Assembly: GCF_030462585.1 (NCBI RefSeq)
Contig: NZ_JASMRU010000001.1
Location: forward strand, 108,604 to 172,603
From: Pseudomonas sp. CAN1
Lineage (GTDB): Bacteria > Pseudomonadota > Gammaproteobacteria > Pseudomonadales > Pseudomonadaceae
Length of the DNA: 64,000 nt
Direction: 5' to 3'
Shown: in pieces, positions 34,748 through 43,797 of the stretch
Layout: each line of letters starts with the position of its first letter
How positions within the stretch are numbered: position 1 is the stretch's first letter
Translations under genes and position numbers: made by a program
The notes under the pieces: model-generated
The model's input: the letters and a program-made list of their open reading frames with translations, nothing else
What the model was told of the DNA's origin: nothing
The model's database searches: none

Positions 34748-35028
34748 GCGTCGCTGCCGCGGTGGTAGGAGAGGATGCTGCTGGCGAGAACGCTGGTGTC
34801 GTTCTGCAGCTCGCCATTCATCAGCGCGCGACGGATTTCCGCGACGCGGTCCTGGTCCACGTCGGGCATGGCGCGCAGGGTCTCCTGCATCTCGTCCAGG
34901 CGCAGCGAATCGTTGACCGGCGCGCTGGCGCTGGCCTCTGCCACAGGTGCGACACGCTCGCTGCGCGCGGCCTTGGCGGACTCGCTGGTGGCCAGCGCGA
35001 CGCTGGTCAGTTGCCGGGTGATTTCCAT
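34744..35028 (-). CDS. flgM: Anti-sigma-28 factor FlgM (lateral, LfgM)
   Basis: The 94-residue protein has a disordered, Ala/Ser-rich N-terminus and the FlgM C-terminal helices (VAEIRRALMNGELQNDTSVL, then ASSILSYHRG). FlgM binds the sigma-28 factor until the hook is complete and FlgM is exported, so LafS is the expected target. On its upstream side a -35-like TTTAAGTTTT is visible (about 35086 on the minus strand), but the paired -10 (GGTCGCCC) is poor. Confidence 0.85.
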   Translation of the reverse strand: MEITRQLTSVALATSESAKAARSERVAPVAEASASAPVNDSLRLDEMQETLRAMPDVDQDRVAEIRRALMNGELQNDTSVLASSILSYHRGSDA

Positions 35029-35114
35029 GGTCGGTATCCGAATATTCTTGGGGCTTTCCCTCAGAGGGCGACCGCCTCGAAGGAAAACTTAAATGCCGAT
35101 TTTCACGGAACAGA

Positions 35115-35194
35115 CGGCGGATAACCGCAAGCGGTTATTCGCCCTACGGATCGAGTTTCCCCGTAGGGCGCATAACTCGGAACGAGTTATCCGC
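35115..35194. repeat. Two REP halves (CGTAGGGCGCATAAC family)
   Basis: A half ending CGCCCTACG (35115-35147) and a half starting CGTAGGGCGCATAAC (35161-35194) face away from each other between flgM and fliJ. Confidence 0.7.
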
Positions 35195-35202
35195 CATTGC
35201 CT

Positions 35203-35625
35203 TCACGCCCGTGCCCGCCACCACGACTGCGCGGCGAGGCCATCCTGGATTTTCTGCTCCTGCTGGGCAAGTTGCAGCTGCCACTGGCCAAGCTTGGCCT
35301 CGATCACCTGGGCCAGCACCTTCTCGCTGCGCATGGCCGCCAGCAGCTCGCCCTGGATGCGCGCCAGCGCCTGCTCGGCGACCTCCAGCTCGCGGCGCTG
35401 CAACTGCAGCATCTTGTGCAGGGTCGCCTTGTACTGCTGCTGGTTGTGCCGCTGCAGCGGCGTGCTGGTGGCGACGCTGAAGCCGCACAGGCGATCCAGC
35501 CCGGTGATGTTGTTGCGGTAACGCTGACAGAGATTCTGCTGGTAGTTCACCCGGCCGAGCAGTTCGCGGACCTTGCCGCCGCGCACATCCGCCAGGCGCC
35601 CGAGCATATCGATCTGCGCCTTCAT
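35203..35625 (-). CDS. fliJ: Flagellar export chaperone FliJ (lateral, LfiJ)
   Basis: The 140-residue protein is a coiled coil (ELEVAEQALARIQGELLAAM; IEAKLGQWQLQLAQQEQKIQ) of the FliJ type, which sits in the ATPase ring with FliI. Position directly after fliI (1-base overlap) decides the call. Confidence 0.85.
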   Translation of the reverse strand: MKAQIDMLGRLADVRGGKVRELLGRVNYQQNLCQRYRNNITGLDRLCGFSVATSTPLQRHNQQQYKATLHKMLQLQRRELEVAEQALARIQGELLAAMRSEKVLAQVIEAKLGQWQLQLAQQEQKIQDGLAAQSWWRARA

Positions 35626-36956
35626 CAGCGGCCCCCGACGATGCTTTGCAGGGTCGCGACGCTGTTGCCCAGCTCGGCGCTGTCGGCGGTCTCCTGGCGC
35701 AGGTAGCGCTCCAGCATCGGCGCCAGCTGCACCGCGCGGTCGGTCTTCACGTCCATGCCCGGCGTGTAGCCGCCCAGCGGGATCAACTCCTTGATGCGCT
35801 CATAGGTGCCGCTGAATTCCTTGAACTGACGCGCCGCGGAGAGGTGCTGCGGGTCCGCCACCTGGCTCATGCAGCGGCTGACCGAGGCGCCGATGTCGAT
35901 GGCCGGGTAGTGCCCGACGTCCGCCAGCCGGCGCGACAGCACGATGTGCCCGTCGAGGATGGCACGGGCACAGTCGACGATCGGGTCCTGGTGATCGTCG
36001 CCCTCCGCAAGCACCGTGTAGATGGCGCTCAGGCTGCCGCTCTCACCCTCGCCGTTGCCGGCGCTTTCCACCAGTTCCGGGAGCATGCCGAACACCGACG
36101 GCGGGTAGCCCTTGGTGGCCGGCGGCTCGCCCAGGGCCAGGGCGATCTCGCGCTGGGCCATGGCGTAGCGGGTCAGCGAATCTACCAGCAGCAGCACGTC
36201 CTTGCCCTGGTCGCGGAAGTAGGCGGCGATGCTGTGGCAAAGCTCGGTGGCCTTCAGGCGCATCAGCGGCGACTCGTTGGCCGGCGCCACCACCACCACG
36301 GCCTTCTGCAAGCCTTCCGGGCCGAGGGAATGCAGGATGAATTCCTGCACCTCGCGGCCGCGTTCGCCGATCAGCCCGACCACTACCACGTCGGCCTTGG
36401 TCTGCCGGGTGATCATCCCCAGCAGCACGCTCTTGCCCACGCCGCTGCCGGCGAACAGGCCGACGCGCTGGCCCTTGCCCAGGGTCAGCAGGCCGTTGAT
36501 GGCGCGCACGCCGACGTCCAGCGGTTCGGACACCGGGCGCCGGCGCAGCGGGTTCACCTGTGGCAGTTCGGTGGGCAGCGGGTGGCGGCCGGCAAGCCTG
36601 CCGAGGCCGTCGAGGGGTTCGCCGAGGCCGTTGACCACGCGCCCCAGCCAGGAATGATCGATATGCAGCACAGCTTCGTCCGGTGCCGGGAAGACCCGCG
36701 AGCCGGAGGTCAGGCCGACGGGTTTCTTGAAGGGCATGAGGTAGGTGATGTCACGGTTGAAGCCCACGACCTGCGCCTCCAGGCGCTCGCCGTCGGCGAC
36801 TTCCACGTAGCAGCGCTGGCCGGTCATGCGCCGGCAGCCGAGGCTTTCCAGCAGCAGGCCGGAGACCCGCACCAGGCGACCGCTGACCCGCGCCAGCTGG
36901 ACCGAGTCCAGCGAGCGCAGCGCTTCTTCGAGCTTGAAGCCGTCGCCCAGGGCCAT
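35625..36956 (-). CDS. fliI: Flagellum-specific ATPase FliI (lateral, LfiI)
   Basis: The 443-residue ATPase has the P-loop at about residues 168-177 (GLFAGSGVGKSVL), the Walker B region (KDVLLLVDSLTRYAMAQREI) and the FliI/F1-beta family block (PPATKGYPPSVFGMLPELVE). It powers export of rod, hook and filament proteins with FliH and FliJ. Its gene is 1 base after fliH. All catalytic motifs are intact. Confidence 0.95.
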   Translation of the reverse strand: MALGDGFKLEEALRSLDSVQLARVSGRLVRVSGLLLESLGCRRMTGQRCYVEVADGERLEAQVVGFNRDITYLMPFKKPVGLTSGSRVFPAPDEAVLHIDHSWLGRVVNGLGEPLDGLGRLAGRHPLPTELPQVNPLRRRPVSEPLDVGVRAINGLLTLGKGQRVGLFAGSGVGKSVLLGMITRQTKADVVVVGLIGERGREVQEFILHSLGPEGLQKAVVVVAPANESPLMRLKATELCHSIAAYFRDQGKDVLLLVDSLTRYAMAQREIALALGEPPATKGYPPSVFGMLPELVESAGNGEGESGSLSAIYTVLAEGDDHQDPIVDCARAILDGHIVLSRRLADVGHYPAIDIGASVSRCMSQVADPQHLSAARQFKEFSGTYERIKELIPLGGYTPGMDVKTDRAVQLAPMLERYLRQETADSAELGNSVATLQSIVGGR

Positions 36957-36957
36957 C

Positions 36958-37656
36958 TCAGTCCTCGTCCTGCAGGTGCGCGCTCAGGGCTTCCATGCAG
37001 CTGTCCAGGCGCTGCTGGCAGCCGATGTCGGCTTCCGCCTGGGCGGTGACCACGCGGCATTCGCCCAGCGCCAGGCGCTCGTCCGGCACCAGTCGCCATT
37101 TGGCGGCCCGTTCGGGGTTCAGCTCGCGGATGCGCGCGCATTCCTCCGGGTTGAGCAGGATCTGCACGTCGCCCTGCTCGCCCGGCATGGCAGCCAGGGC
37201 TTCCTCGGCCAGGGTCAGCAGCTGCGTCGGGTTGAGCGTCAGCTCGACGCGGATGACCTGTTTCGCAACCTTCTGTACCAGCTCCAGCAGTTCCTTCTGG
37301 CGGCTGCGCTGGAAGGCCTGGTGGTACTCGCCAAAGGCCTCGACGGCGGCCTGCAGAGGCGCGCTGGCCTCATCGAACACCTGGCGACCGGCGGCGCGGC
37401 CTTCCTCGCGGCCCTTGCGCAGGCCATCCTGGCGACCGGCTTCGAAGCCTTCGCGCAGGCCGGCTTCACGGCCCTCGGCCATGCCGTCCTGGTAGCCCTT
37501 TTCCAGGCCTTCCTGGAAGCCTTCGGAGATGGCGCGCTGGCGCGCTGCCGGGTCGCTGTCCCAGCCGTGATTGTCGGCGCTGGCGGTGGCGCAGCGCGGC
37601 GGGAAGCGGTACGGACGCCAGGCGCGGCTGTCGGCCTTGATGACTTTGATCGCCAT
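36958..37656 (-). CDS. fliH: ATPase regulator FliH (lateral, LfiH)
   Basis: The 232-residue protein has Gly-rich charged repeats (EGFQEGLEKGYQDGMAEGRE, AGLREGFEAGRQDGLRKGRE) followed by the FliH/V-ATPase-E type domain (VQKVAKQVIRVELTLNPTQL, LTLAEEALAAMPGEQGDV). These GxxxG-type repeats are typical of FliH, the stator of the export ATPase. It follows fliG by 6 bases. Confidence 0.92.
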   Translation of the reverse strand: MAIKVIKADSRAWRPYRFPPRCATASADNHGWDSDPAARQRAISEGFQEGLEKGYQDGMAEGREAGLREGFEAGRQDGLRKGREEGRAAGRQVFDEASAPLQAAVEAFGEYHQAFQRSRQKELLELVQKVAKQVIRVELTLNPTQLLTLAEEALAAMPGEQGDVQILLNPEECARIRELNPERAAKWRLVPDERLALGECRVVTAQAEADIGCQQRLDSCMEALSAHLQDED

Positions 37657-37662
37657 GGGCGG

Positions 37663-38703
37663 TTACTCCACTGTCTGCTCACGGAACAGCTGCACTTGCA
37701 GGTCGCCCTCGGCGGCCAGCTCGCGCACCACGCCCATGATGTCCTTGCGCACCTGCTCCACGCGGCTCAGCGGCACCGGGCCCTGGCGGCGGTTGATCGA
37801 CTCCATCTGCTGCGCCTGGCGCTTCGGCATGGCGCCCTGGATGGCGCGCACCAGCTCGGGCTCGGCGCCCTTGAGGGCGACCACCCACTCGTCCAGTGGG
37901 ATGACTTCCAGCAGGGTCTGCAGCACTTCCTGGTTCTGCCGGGAGAGGATGAAGAAGTCGTACATCTCGTCTTCGATCTTGCCGACCAGGTCGTCGTTGT
38001 GGGCGCGCAGCAGCTCGAACATCTGATTACGGTCGCCCTTGAAGCGGTTCATGATGTCCGCCGCCTGCTTGACCCCGCGCACCTGCGAACCCTGGGTGGA
38101 GAGCACGCGCAGGCTGCGGTCGATCAGTTGTTCCAGCTCGGCGATGACGTCGCTGTTCACCTCGCTGAGGTTGGCGATGCGGAACAGCAGCTCGTCCTGG
38201 CGCTCCGCCGGCATGGCTTCGAGCACGTCGGTGGCCATGCCCGGCGGCAGGAAGGCGAGGAACACCGCCTGCATCTGCGCGTGTTCCTTGGCGATCAGCG
38301 CGGCGAACTGCTTGGGATCGATCCACTCCATGCGCGCCATCTTGGCGCGGATTTCCTCGCCGTAGATGCTGTCCAGCAGGTTGCGCGTGATGTCGCTGCC
38401 CAGCGCCTTGCCGAGCATGCCGGCGAGGTAGGAGCGCGACGCGCCCTTGATGCTGGACTGCAGCTTGTAGTCGTCGAAGAACCGGCCGATCACGTCGGAC
38501 ACGGTGTTCTGCTTGACGTTGGACAGCCGCGCCATCGCCTGGCTGATGCTGACGATCTCCTCGCGGCTGAAGTTGCGCAGGATGCCGGAGGAGGCTTCGT
38601 CACCCATGCTCAGCATGAGGATCGCCGCCTGTTCCAGGGAGCTCACGGCGCGCATCTGCGGGCCGCGCTTTTTCGTTTCTTCAGGCAGGCTCGTGTCGGT
38701 CAT
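37663..38703 (-). CDS. fliG: Flagellar motor switch protein FliG (lateral, LfiG)
   Basis: The 346-residue protein shows FliG_N (SLEQAAILMLSMGDEASSGI), the middle domain and the C-terminal torque domain with its charged residues (VLQTLLEVIPLDEWVVALKG) and a long tail (RVEQVRKDIMGVVRELAAEG). It contacts both the stator and FliF. The ATG at 38703 is inside the end of fliF, giving a 23-base overlap; the TTG at 38712 is an alternative. Confidence 0.94.
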   Translation of the reverse strand: MTDTSLPEETKKRGPQMRAVSSLEQAAILMLSMGDEASSGILRNFSREEIVSISQAMARLSNVKQNTVSDVIGRFFDDYKLQSSIKGASRSYLAGMLGKALGSDITRNLLDSIYGEEIRAKMARMEWIDPKQFAALIAKEHAQMQAVFLAFLPPGMATDVLEAMPAERQDELLFRIANLSEVNSDVIAELEQLIDRSLRVLSTQGSQVRGVKQAADIMNRFKGDRNQMFELLRAHNDDLVGKIEDEMYDFFILSRQNQEVLQTLLEVIPLDEWVVALKGAEPELVRAIQGAMPKRQAQQMESINRRQGPVPLSRVEQVRKDIMGVVRELAAEGDLQVQLFREQTVE

Positions 38704-40369
38704 TGCGGCCAATCCAGTGCTTGATCACTTCCGAGACCCGTTCCGGGTCGTTCTTCGCCAGCATCTGCAGATGCTCGATCTGGTGCTCCAGGCCCGAGCC
38801 CGGCGCCGGCAGGCGGATTTCCGAGAGCGGGTTCAGCTCGCCGAGCACGTTGAGCCCGCCGACGCTTTCACTGCCCAGCGACAGGCGCCGCTCGGCATCC
38901 AGCGCCAGCGGGTACTCGCTGCTGCCTTCGGGCAATGCTGCGGTGGCCGTCGGCTGCGCACGCTGGGTCAGGCTGCGCACGGCCGGGCGTACGCCGAACA
39001 GCAGGAACAGCAGCGCGATCAGGCCGAGCACGGTGTAGCGCACCAGCGATTGCAGGGCGCTGCTCTCCCACCAGCTGGCGGTGGGCTCTTCCACCGCGGT
39101 GGCGGCGAAGGGAAACACGCTGACGGTGATCAGGTCGCCGCGCTGGGCGTTGAAGCCCACGGCGCTCTTCACCATGGCCTCCAGGTCGGCGCGGGCCTTG
39201 TCGGTCCAGCCGCCCTCGGGCGCGGTGGCGGCGTTGATCACCACGGCGACGCTCTGCTGGCGCAGGGCGAAGGCCGGGTACTTGATGTGGGTGACGCGCT
39301 GGTCGAAATCGTTCTGCCGGGTGGTTTCCTGGCGGGTCGAGGTCGCGGCCTTGTTGTCGGTACTGGCGACCTTGCCGTTGCCGGGCGGATTGTTGCCCTG
39401 AGCATTGTTCTGGCCGTGCTGTTGCGGCGGCTCCGGCGGACGGTTGCTCAGCGAGCCGGGCACGCCGAGGGCGAGCTGGTCCAGCGTGCTCTCGTTGCGC
39501 AGGGATTCGCTGCGCAGGCGCGGCGCTTCGCCGTAGGCCTGCTGGGTCTCTTCCTTCTGGCTGAAGTCGATATCGGCGGACACGCTGATGCGGTAGTTGC
39601 CCAGGCCGAGCACCGGCGCCAGCACTTCCTCGACGTTGCCCACGGCCTTGCGCTGGTACTCGTCCACCGCCTGCCAGTTCTGCGAAGGACCACCGGCGCC
39701 GCTGATGCCGCGCGATAGCAGCACGCCGTTCTGGTCCACCACGCTGACGTCTTCGGGCTTGAGCTGCGGCACGCTGCCGGCCACCAGGTTGACGATGGCG
39801 CCGACCTGCTCCGGGCTCAGCCGCTGGCCGGGCGCCAGTTGCAGCAGCACCGAGGCCTTGGCCGGGTCACGCCGGCCGACCACGAAGGAGTTGCTGTCCT
39901 CGCGGGCAACGTGCACCCGCGCCTGCTCGATGCCTTTCAGGCCCATGATGGTGCGGGCCAGCTCGCCTTCCAGGCTGCGCTTCAGACGCACGTCCTGGAG
40001 GAAGTGGCTGGTGCCCAGCGGCTCGTCCTTGTCGAACAGCTCATAGCCGGCCGGCATGGATACCTTCACGCCCTTGGCCGCCAGCAGCATGCGGGCGCGC
40101 GCCAGGTCTTCCTCGCGCACCAGCACCTGGCCGCTCTGCGGGTGCAGGCGATAGTCGAAGGCTTCGGCGTCCAGCACCTGCATCACGTCGGCGGCCGGAT
40201 AGGCTTCGCCGGCGCCATACAGCGGGCGGTAGGCCCCCTGGTCGCGCCACAGGTAGAAGACCACGGCCGCCGCCAGCAGGGCGGCGCCCAGGGCGATGCC
40301 GAGCAGCCCCAGGCGCGGGTCGAGCTTGAGTTTGTCGAGCGGCAGGCGCCCCTTGAGATTCTGCAGCAC
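38681..40369 (-). CDS. fliF: MS-ring protein FliF (lateral, LfiF)
   Basis: The 562-residue membrane protein has an N-terminal hydrophobic segment (LLGIALGAALLAAAVVFYLW), the secretin-like RBM domains (YRPLYGAGEAYPAADVMQVL; VHVAREDSNSFVVGRRDPAK) and a second segment near the end (LVRYTVLGLIALLFLLFGV). It forms the MS ring on which the motor is built. It lies 9 bases after fliE. Confidence 0.95.
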   Translation of the reverse strand: MLQNLKGRLPLDKLKLDPRLGLLGIALGAALLAAAVVFYLWRDQGAYRPLYGAGEAYPAADVMQVLDAEAFDYRLHPQSGQVLVREEDLARARMLLAAKGVKVSMPAGYELFDKDEPLGTSHFLQDVRLKRSLEGELARTIMGLKGIEQARVHVAREDSNSFVVGRRDPAKASVLLQLAPGQRLSPEQVGAIVNLVAGSVPQLKPEDVSVVDQNGVLLSRGISGAGGPSQNWQAVDEYQRKAVGNVEEVLAPVLGLGNYRISVSADIDFSQKEETQQAYGEAPRLRSESLRNESTLDQLALGVPGSLSNRPPEPPQQHGQNNAQGNNPPGNGKVASTDNKAATSTRQETTRQNDFDQRVTHIKYPAFALRQQSVAVVINAATAPEGGWTDKARADLEAMVKSAVGFNAQRGDLITVSVFPFAATAVEEPTASWWESSALQSLVRYTVLGLIALLFLLFGVRPAVRSLTQRAQPTATAALPEGSSEYPLALDAERRLSLGSESVGGLNVLGELNPLSEIRLPAPGSGLEHQIEHLQMLAKNDPERVSEVIKHWIGRNDRHEPA

Positions 40370-40378
40370 TGTCAGTCC

Positions 40379-40714
40379 TTACAGCGGCATGCGGATGATT
40401 TCGTCGAAGGCGCCGGTGAGCTTGTTGCGCACCTGCAGCAGCGCGGAGAACGACACGCTGGCCTTCTGGCTCTGGAGCATGGCACCGACCAAGTCTTCGC
40501 TCTGGCCGCTGTCCACCGCGGCCATGGCGGCGCTGGACTTGTGCTGTTCGGCGTCCACCGAGCGCAGCGTCTGCTCGAAGCTGGCGCCGATGCCCTGCGC
40601 TGGCGCCTGATCGGCAAGCTGCGCGGCGGGCCGCACGGCCGGGCCGCTGGCGAGGTCGGCGTAACGGTTCATCCGGTCCAGCATGTCCTGCTGCACCTGC
40701 ATGATCGAACTCAT
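40379..40714 (-). CDS. fliE: MS-ring to rod junction protein FliE (lateral, LfiE)
   Basis: With the ATG at 40714 (AGGAGA upstream) the product has 111 residues; the longer frame is not needed. The sequence MSSIMQVQQDMLDRMNRYAD and the conserved end (MLQSQKASVSFSALLQVRNK, LTGAFDEIIRMPL) identify FliE, which joins the MS ring to the proximal rod. It starts the fliEFGHIJ run, 22 bases after lafK. Confidence 0.92.
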   Translation of the reverse strand: MSSIMQVQQDMLDRMNRYADLASGPAVRPAAQLADQAPAQGIGASFEQTLRSVDAEQHKSSAAMAAVDSGQSEDLVGAMLQSQKASVSFSALLQVRNKLTGAFDEIIRMPL

Positions 40715-40736
40715 GGAAGTCTCCTGGGGAAACGAA

Positions 40737-42137
40737 TCAGAACTGCACCTGCACGCCCTGCTCACGCATCGCGTTGAGCCGGTAGCGCAGCGCGCGGGTA
40801 GTCATGCCCAGGCTTTCGGCGGCCTTGGTCTTGTGCCCGCCGAAACGGCGGATGGTGTCGATGACGTGCTGGTACTCGGCGAGTTTGCCGCTGGCGCGCA
40901 GGGCGGCGCGGCCGCCTTCGGCCGCCAGCGGGATCACCGCGGCAACGGTACCGGCAGGTGCAGCCGGGGTAGCCAGGCCGAGGTCGCGGGGCTGGATGAA
41001 CAAGCCGTTGCGCAGCACCAGGGCGCGTTGCAGGGTGTTCTCCAGTTCGCGCACGTTGCCCGGCCAGTCGTGCTGCAGCAGCGCGCGGCTGGCGGCTTCG
41101 GTGAGCAGGTCGTGCTCGGCGTCCTGCGGGGCGTACTGGCGGATGAAGCGGCGCGCCAGCGGCAACACGTCTTCCTTGCGCTCGCGCAGCGGCGAGATGT
41201 GCAGCGGCAGCACGTCGAGGCGGAACATCAGGTCGGCGCGGAAGCGCCCGGCGCTGACTTCGGCCTGCAGGTCGCGGTTGGTGGCGGCGATGATGCGCAC
41301 GTCCAGTTCAATTTCGCGGCGGCCGCCCAGGCGCTCCACGCGCTGTTCCTGCAGCACGCGCAGCAGCTTGGCCTGCAGCGCCAGCGGCAGCTCGCCGATT
41401 TCGTCCAGCAGCAGGGTGCCGCCGTTGGCCAGTTCGAACTTGCCCGGCTGGGCGGTCACCGCGCCGGTGAAGGCGCCGCGTTCGTGGCCGAAGAGGATGG
41501 ATTCGAGCATCGCCTCGGGAATCGCCGCGCAGTTCACCGCAATGAAGGGCGCGTCCGGGCTGGCGATGCCGTGGATGTAGCGGGCCAGCAGTTCCTTGCC
41601 GGTGCCGGTCTCGCCGGTGACCAGGATCGGCGCGCGGGTCTGTGCCACGCGTTGCGCCATGGCCAGCAGGCGCCGGCCGGCCTGGGAACGCGAGACGAAC
41701 AGCTCCTGGGCGGCGCTGGAGGCTTCCTGGCGGCGCAGCAGCGCGGCCAGCTGACCGGCGCCGAAGGGCGACAGCAGGTAGTCGACGCAGCCGAGGTCGA
41801 GCAGGGTGGCGGCCTTGTCCTGCTCTTCGTAACCGACGATGGGCACCACGTCGCGCTCGCGGCCGTCGCTGAGCAGCGCGCCGACCTGTGCATAAAGGTC
41901 AGGGGCGGGGAAGGCGCCGGCGAGGATGAACAGCAGGCCGGCGTCGCTGCGCGCACGGGCCAGTTCGGCGAAGCCGGAGAAGCGTTCGACGCGGCAGCCT
42001 TCGGCCAGCAGCGTCTGCAAGAGGACGGCGTGAGCGGCGTCCGAGGACGGCCCGATGATCGCAACTTTTTTCTGCGCCGGCCGCTCTTCGAGCAGCGTTT
42101 CACATAATTGATCGATCGACTGGCTTAAACTGTTCAC
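40737..42137 (-). CDS. lafK: Sigma-54-dependent transcriptional activator LafK (FleQ/NtrC family)
   Basis: The protein has a degenerate receiver-like N-terminus ([20 protein letters not shown]) without a clear phosphorylatable Asp, an AAA+ domain with Walker A GETGTGKE (about 175-182), the sigma-54 contact loop GAFTGA (about 221-226), Walker B LLLDEIGE (about 242-249), and a C-terminal Fis-type helix-turn-helix ([20 protein letters not shown]). It is the master activator of lateral flagella in Vibrio and Aeromonas. A GTG at 42137 with GGAAAG upstream is taken as start; earlier TTG 42236 and ATG 42194 lack a site. It is divergent from fliM. Confidence 0.9.
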   Translation of the reverse strand: MNSLSQSIDQLCETLLEERPAQKKVAIIGPSSDAAHAVLLQTLLAEGCRVERFSGFAELARARSDAGLLFILAGAFPAPDLYAQVGALLSDGRERDVVPIVGYEEQDKAATLLDLGCVDYLLSPFGAGQLAALLRRQEASSAAQELFVSRSQAGRRLLAMAQRVAQTRAPILVTGETGTGKELLARYIHGIASPDAPFIAVNCAAIPEAMLESILFGHERGAFTGAVTAQPGKFELANGGTLLLDEIGELPLALQAKLLRVLQEQRVERLGGRREIELDVRIIAATNRDLQAEVSAGRFRADLMFRLDVLPLHISPLRERKEDVLPLARRFIRQYAPQDAEHDLLTEAASRALLQHDWPGNVRELENTLQRALVLRNGLFIQPRDLGLATPAAPAGTVAAVIPLAAEGGRAALRASGKLAEYQHVIDTIRRFGGHKTKAAESLGMTTRALRYRLNAMREQGVQVQF

Positions 42138-42589
42138 CGAAACTTTCCATTCGCTAGTGCGTTCGCAGCCGCGGTATTCGTTCAACGCCAGCATCGACCG
42201 AAAATCTGTTCGGCGACTGCGGAACTTAATTACCAAATGGCTATCTCACGGGTGGCATCACAGCAACTTCGCCACACTCGAAGTCCCTGCAACTTGTAAC
42301 TAACCCGCCCACACTAACAAGTGCCAACACTACGCCATAGCTCCCCGCCGATTAATTAAGATCAATAGACAAAAAGTTCCGTCAAAAACAGCATTTGATA
42401 TCTATTGATTTAATCGGGCGAGCTCAGATCGCTATCATTGCGCCACGTCAGCAGCCTGTGACGCAGCAGTCACAGGCTTCCTGAAAGACAGAGCATGCCG
42501 CGAGCAAGGATCAGCCGAACCCGGCGGTCACGACACTTCCCGTGTCCTTGGGCAGATGGCAGATCGAACCTGGAAGTACGACGCTGAGC
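42138..42589. promoter_or_regulatory. Divergent control region between lafK and fliM
   Basis: About 450 bases without a gene, with an AT-rich stretch (about 42330-42420). A perfect 26-base dyad, AGCCTGTGAC-N6-GTCACAGGCT, lies at 42453-42478. A longer imperfect dyad (ATCAATAGA ... TCTATTGAT) brackets about 30 bases near 42360-42410. A GG-N10-GC element on the minus strand at 42431-42445 (TGGCGCAATGATAGC) is a possible sigma-54 promoter for lafK; it matches TGGC and GC only. No GG-N10-GC element was found in the fliM direction. Confidence 0.5.
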
Positions 42590-43429
42590 ATGACTGGCAA
42601 ATCAAAAGTCCACCATGGCGTGCCCGCCGACAGTCTGATTCGACTGAAACCGCAGAAACTCGGCCGGCATTATCACAAGATTCCGCAGTACATCAAAGAG
42701 ATCTCCGGAAAGTATCCGCGGATCATCAGCGATTATTTCCTGCGGCATTATCGAATCAATCTCGAACTGGATAACCTGAGTATTCACGAGGAACTTCCCC
42801 GTGAACTCGAATGCTTATTCGATTCGCCCCTGGGCAAGTTCGGTTTCGCCATGGACCGCGCCCTGCTCACCGAAGTCATCGAGTGCTATTACGGCGGTAC
42901 CGTGGTCGCCCAGCGCGACACGCCGCCGATCAGCAGCTCCGAGCAGCGCATGCTCGATCGCCTCGGCCTGGACGTGATCGACCTGTTCGGCCGCGCCCTG
43001 CTGATGGGCGAATCGGTCGGCCGTCTGCAGCAGATCGACCCCACCTATGAAGAGGTGCAGTGGGAGTACGTTGCCGAATTCAGCTATGTCAGCCACCTGA
43101 CCGGCGAGCGCTCCTCGCTCTACCTCTACCTGGACAACCCGCTGGCGGACGAGCTGACCCGCCGCCTCGCCGGCCCGCCACCGCCGCGCCTGACCGGCAA
43201 CCCGATCGAGCACATCAAGCACCTGCCGCTGCGCCTGGACTGCGTGGTCGCCGCCGCGCGCCTGCCGCTGTCGCAGGTGCTGGCCCTGGAGCCGGGCGAC
43301 GTGCTGACGATCCGCCCGCTGGAGCGCGTCGACGTACGGGTCAACCAGCAGAAGCTGTTCCGCGGCGCCATCTTCGAAGACGACGGCACCCTCTTCCTCT
43401 CCTCCCTGGAAAGCGTGAAAAACCCATGA
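42590..43429 (+). CDS. fliM: Flagellar motor switch protein FliM (lateral, LfiM)
   Basis: The 279-residue protein resembles FliM in its middle CheC-like domain (LGKFGFAMDRALLTEVIECY, YGG) and C-terminal SpoA domain (VVAAARLPLSQVLALEPGDV). Its N-terminus (MTGKSKVHHGVPADSLIRLK) lacks the LSQxEIDxLL peptide that binds CheY-P in chemotaxis-controlled FliM proteins. The ATG at 42590 is used; a GTG at 42542 would add 16 residues. fliN overlaps its stop as ATGA. The absence of the peptide fits a motor that does not switch on CheY. Confidence 0.88.
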   Translation: MTGKSKVHHGVPADSLIRLKPQKLGRHYHKIPQYIKEISGKYPRIISDYFLRHYRINLELDNLSIHEELPRELECLFDSPLGKFGFAMDRALLTEVIECYYGGTVVAQRDTPPISSSEQRMLDRLGLDVIDLFGRALLMGESVGRLQQIDPTYEEVQWEYVAEFSYVSHLTGERSSLYLYLDNPLADELTRRLAGPPPPRLTGNPIEHIKHLPLRLDCVVAAARLPLSQVLALEPGDVLTIRPLERVDVRVNQQKLFRGAIFEDDGTLFLSSLESVKNP

Positions 43430-43797
43430 CCGGTTCTCTCTCCGACTCCGAGTTCGAGTCGCTGATCAACGACGGCGACCTGGGCCTCACCCAGGACGTC
43501 ACCGACCTCCCCGCCGAACCCGTGCGCGCACCGCTGCCGCAGCAGGACCTGGCCTTCTTCGGCAAGATTCCGGTGAACGTCACCCTGGAAGTCGCCTCGG
43601 TGGAAATCTCGCTGAAGGAGCTGATGGACGTCGACGCCAACAGCGTGATCATCCTCGACAAGCTCGCCGGCGAGCCGCTCGACGTGAAGGTCAACGGTGC
43701 GCTGTTCGCCAAGGCCGAGGTGGTCGTGATGAACGGCAACTACGGCCTGCGCGTGCTCGAACTGTGCGGCGCCAGCCTCGACGCCTTGACTGCGTGA
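43426..43797 (+). CDS. fliN: Flagellar motor switch protein FliN (lateral, LfiN)
   Basis: The 123-residue protein has an acidic N-terminal tail and the SpoA/FliN domain (FFGKIPVNVTLEVASVEISL, then VDANSVIILDKLAGEPLDVK and GALFAKAEVVVMNGNYGLRV). FliN forms the C-ring with FliM. It overlaps fliM by 4 bases and fliP by 1. Confidence 0.94.
   Translation: MTGSLSDSEFESLINDGDLGLTQDVTDLPAEPVRAPLPQQDLAFFGKIPVNVTLEVASVEISLKELMDVDANSVIILDKLAGEPLDVKVNGALFAKAEVVVMNGNYGLRVLELCGASLDALTA

Noticed and set aside
35029-35114. Sigma-28 promoter before flgM
   Set aside because: Only the -35-like TTTAAGTTTT is good; the -10 element is a poor match.
42453-42478. Canonical CRP/Vfr site between lafK and fliM
   Set aside because: TGTGA and TCACA are present but 8 bases apart instead of 6, so it is listed only as an unidentified dyad.
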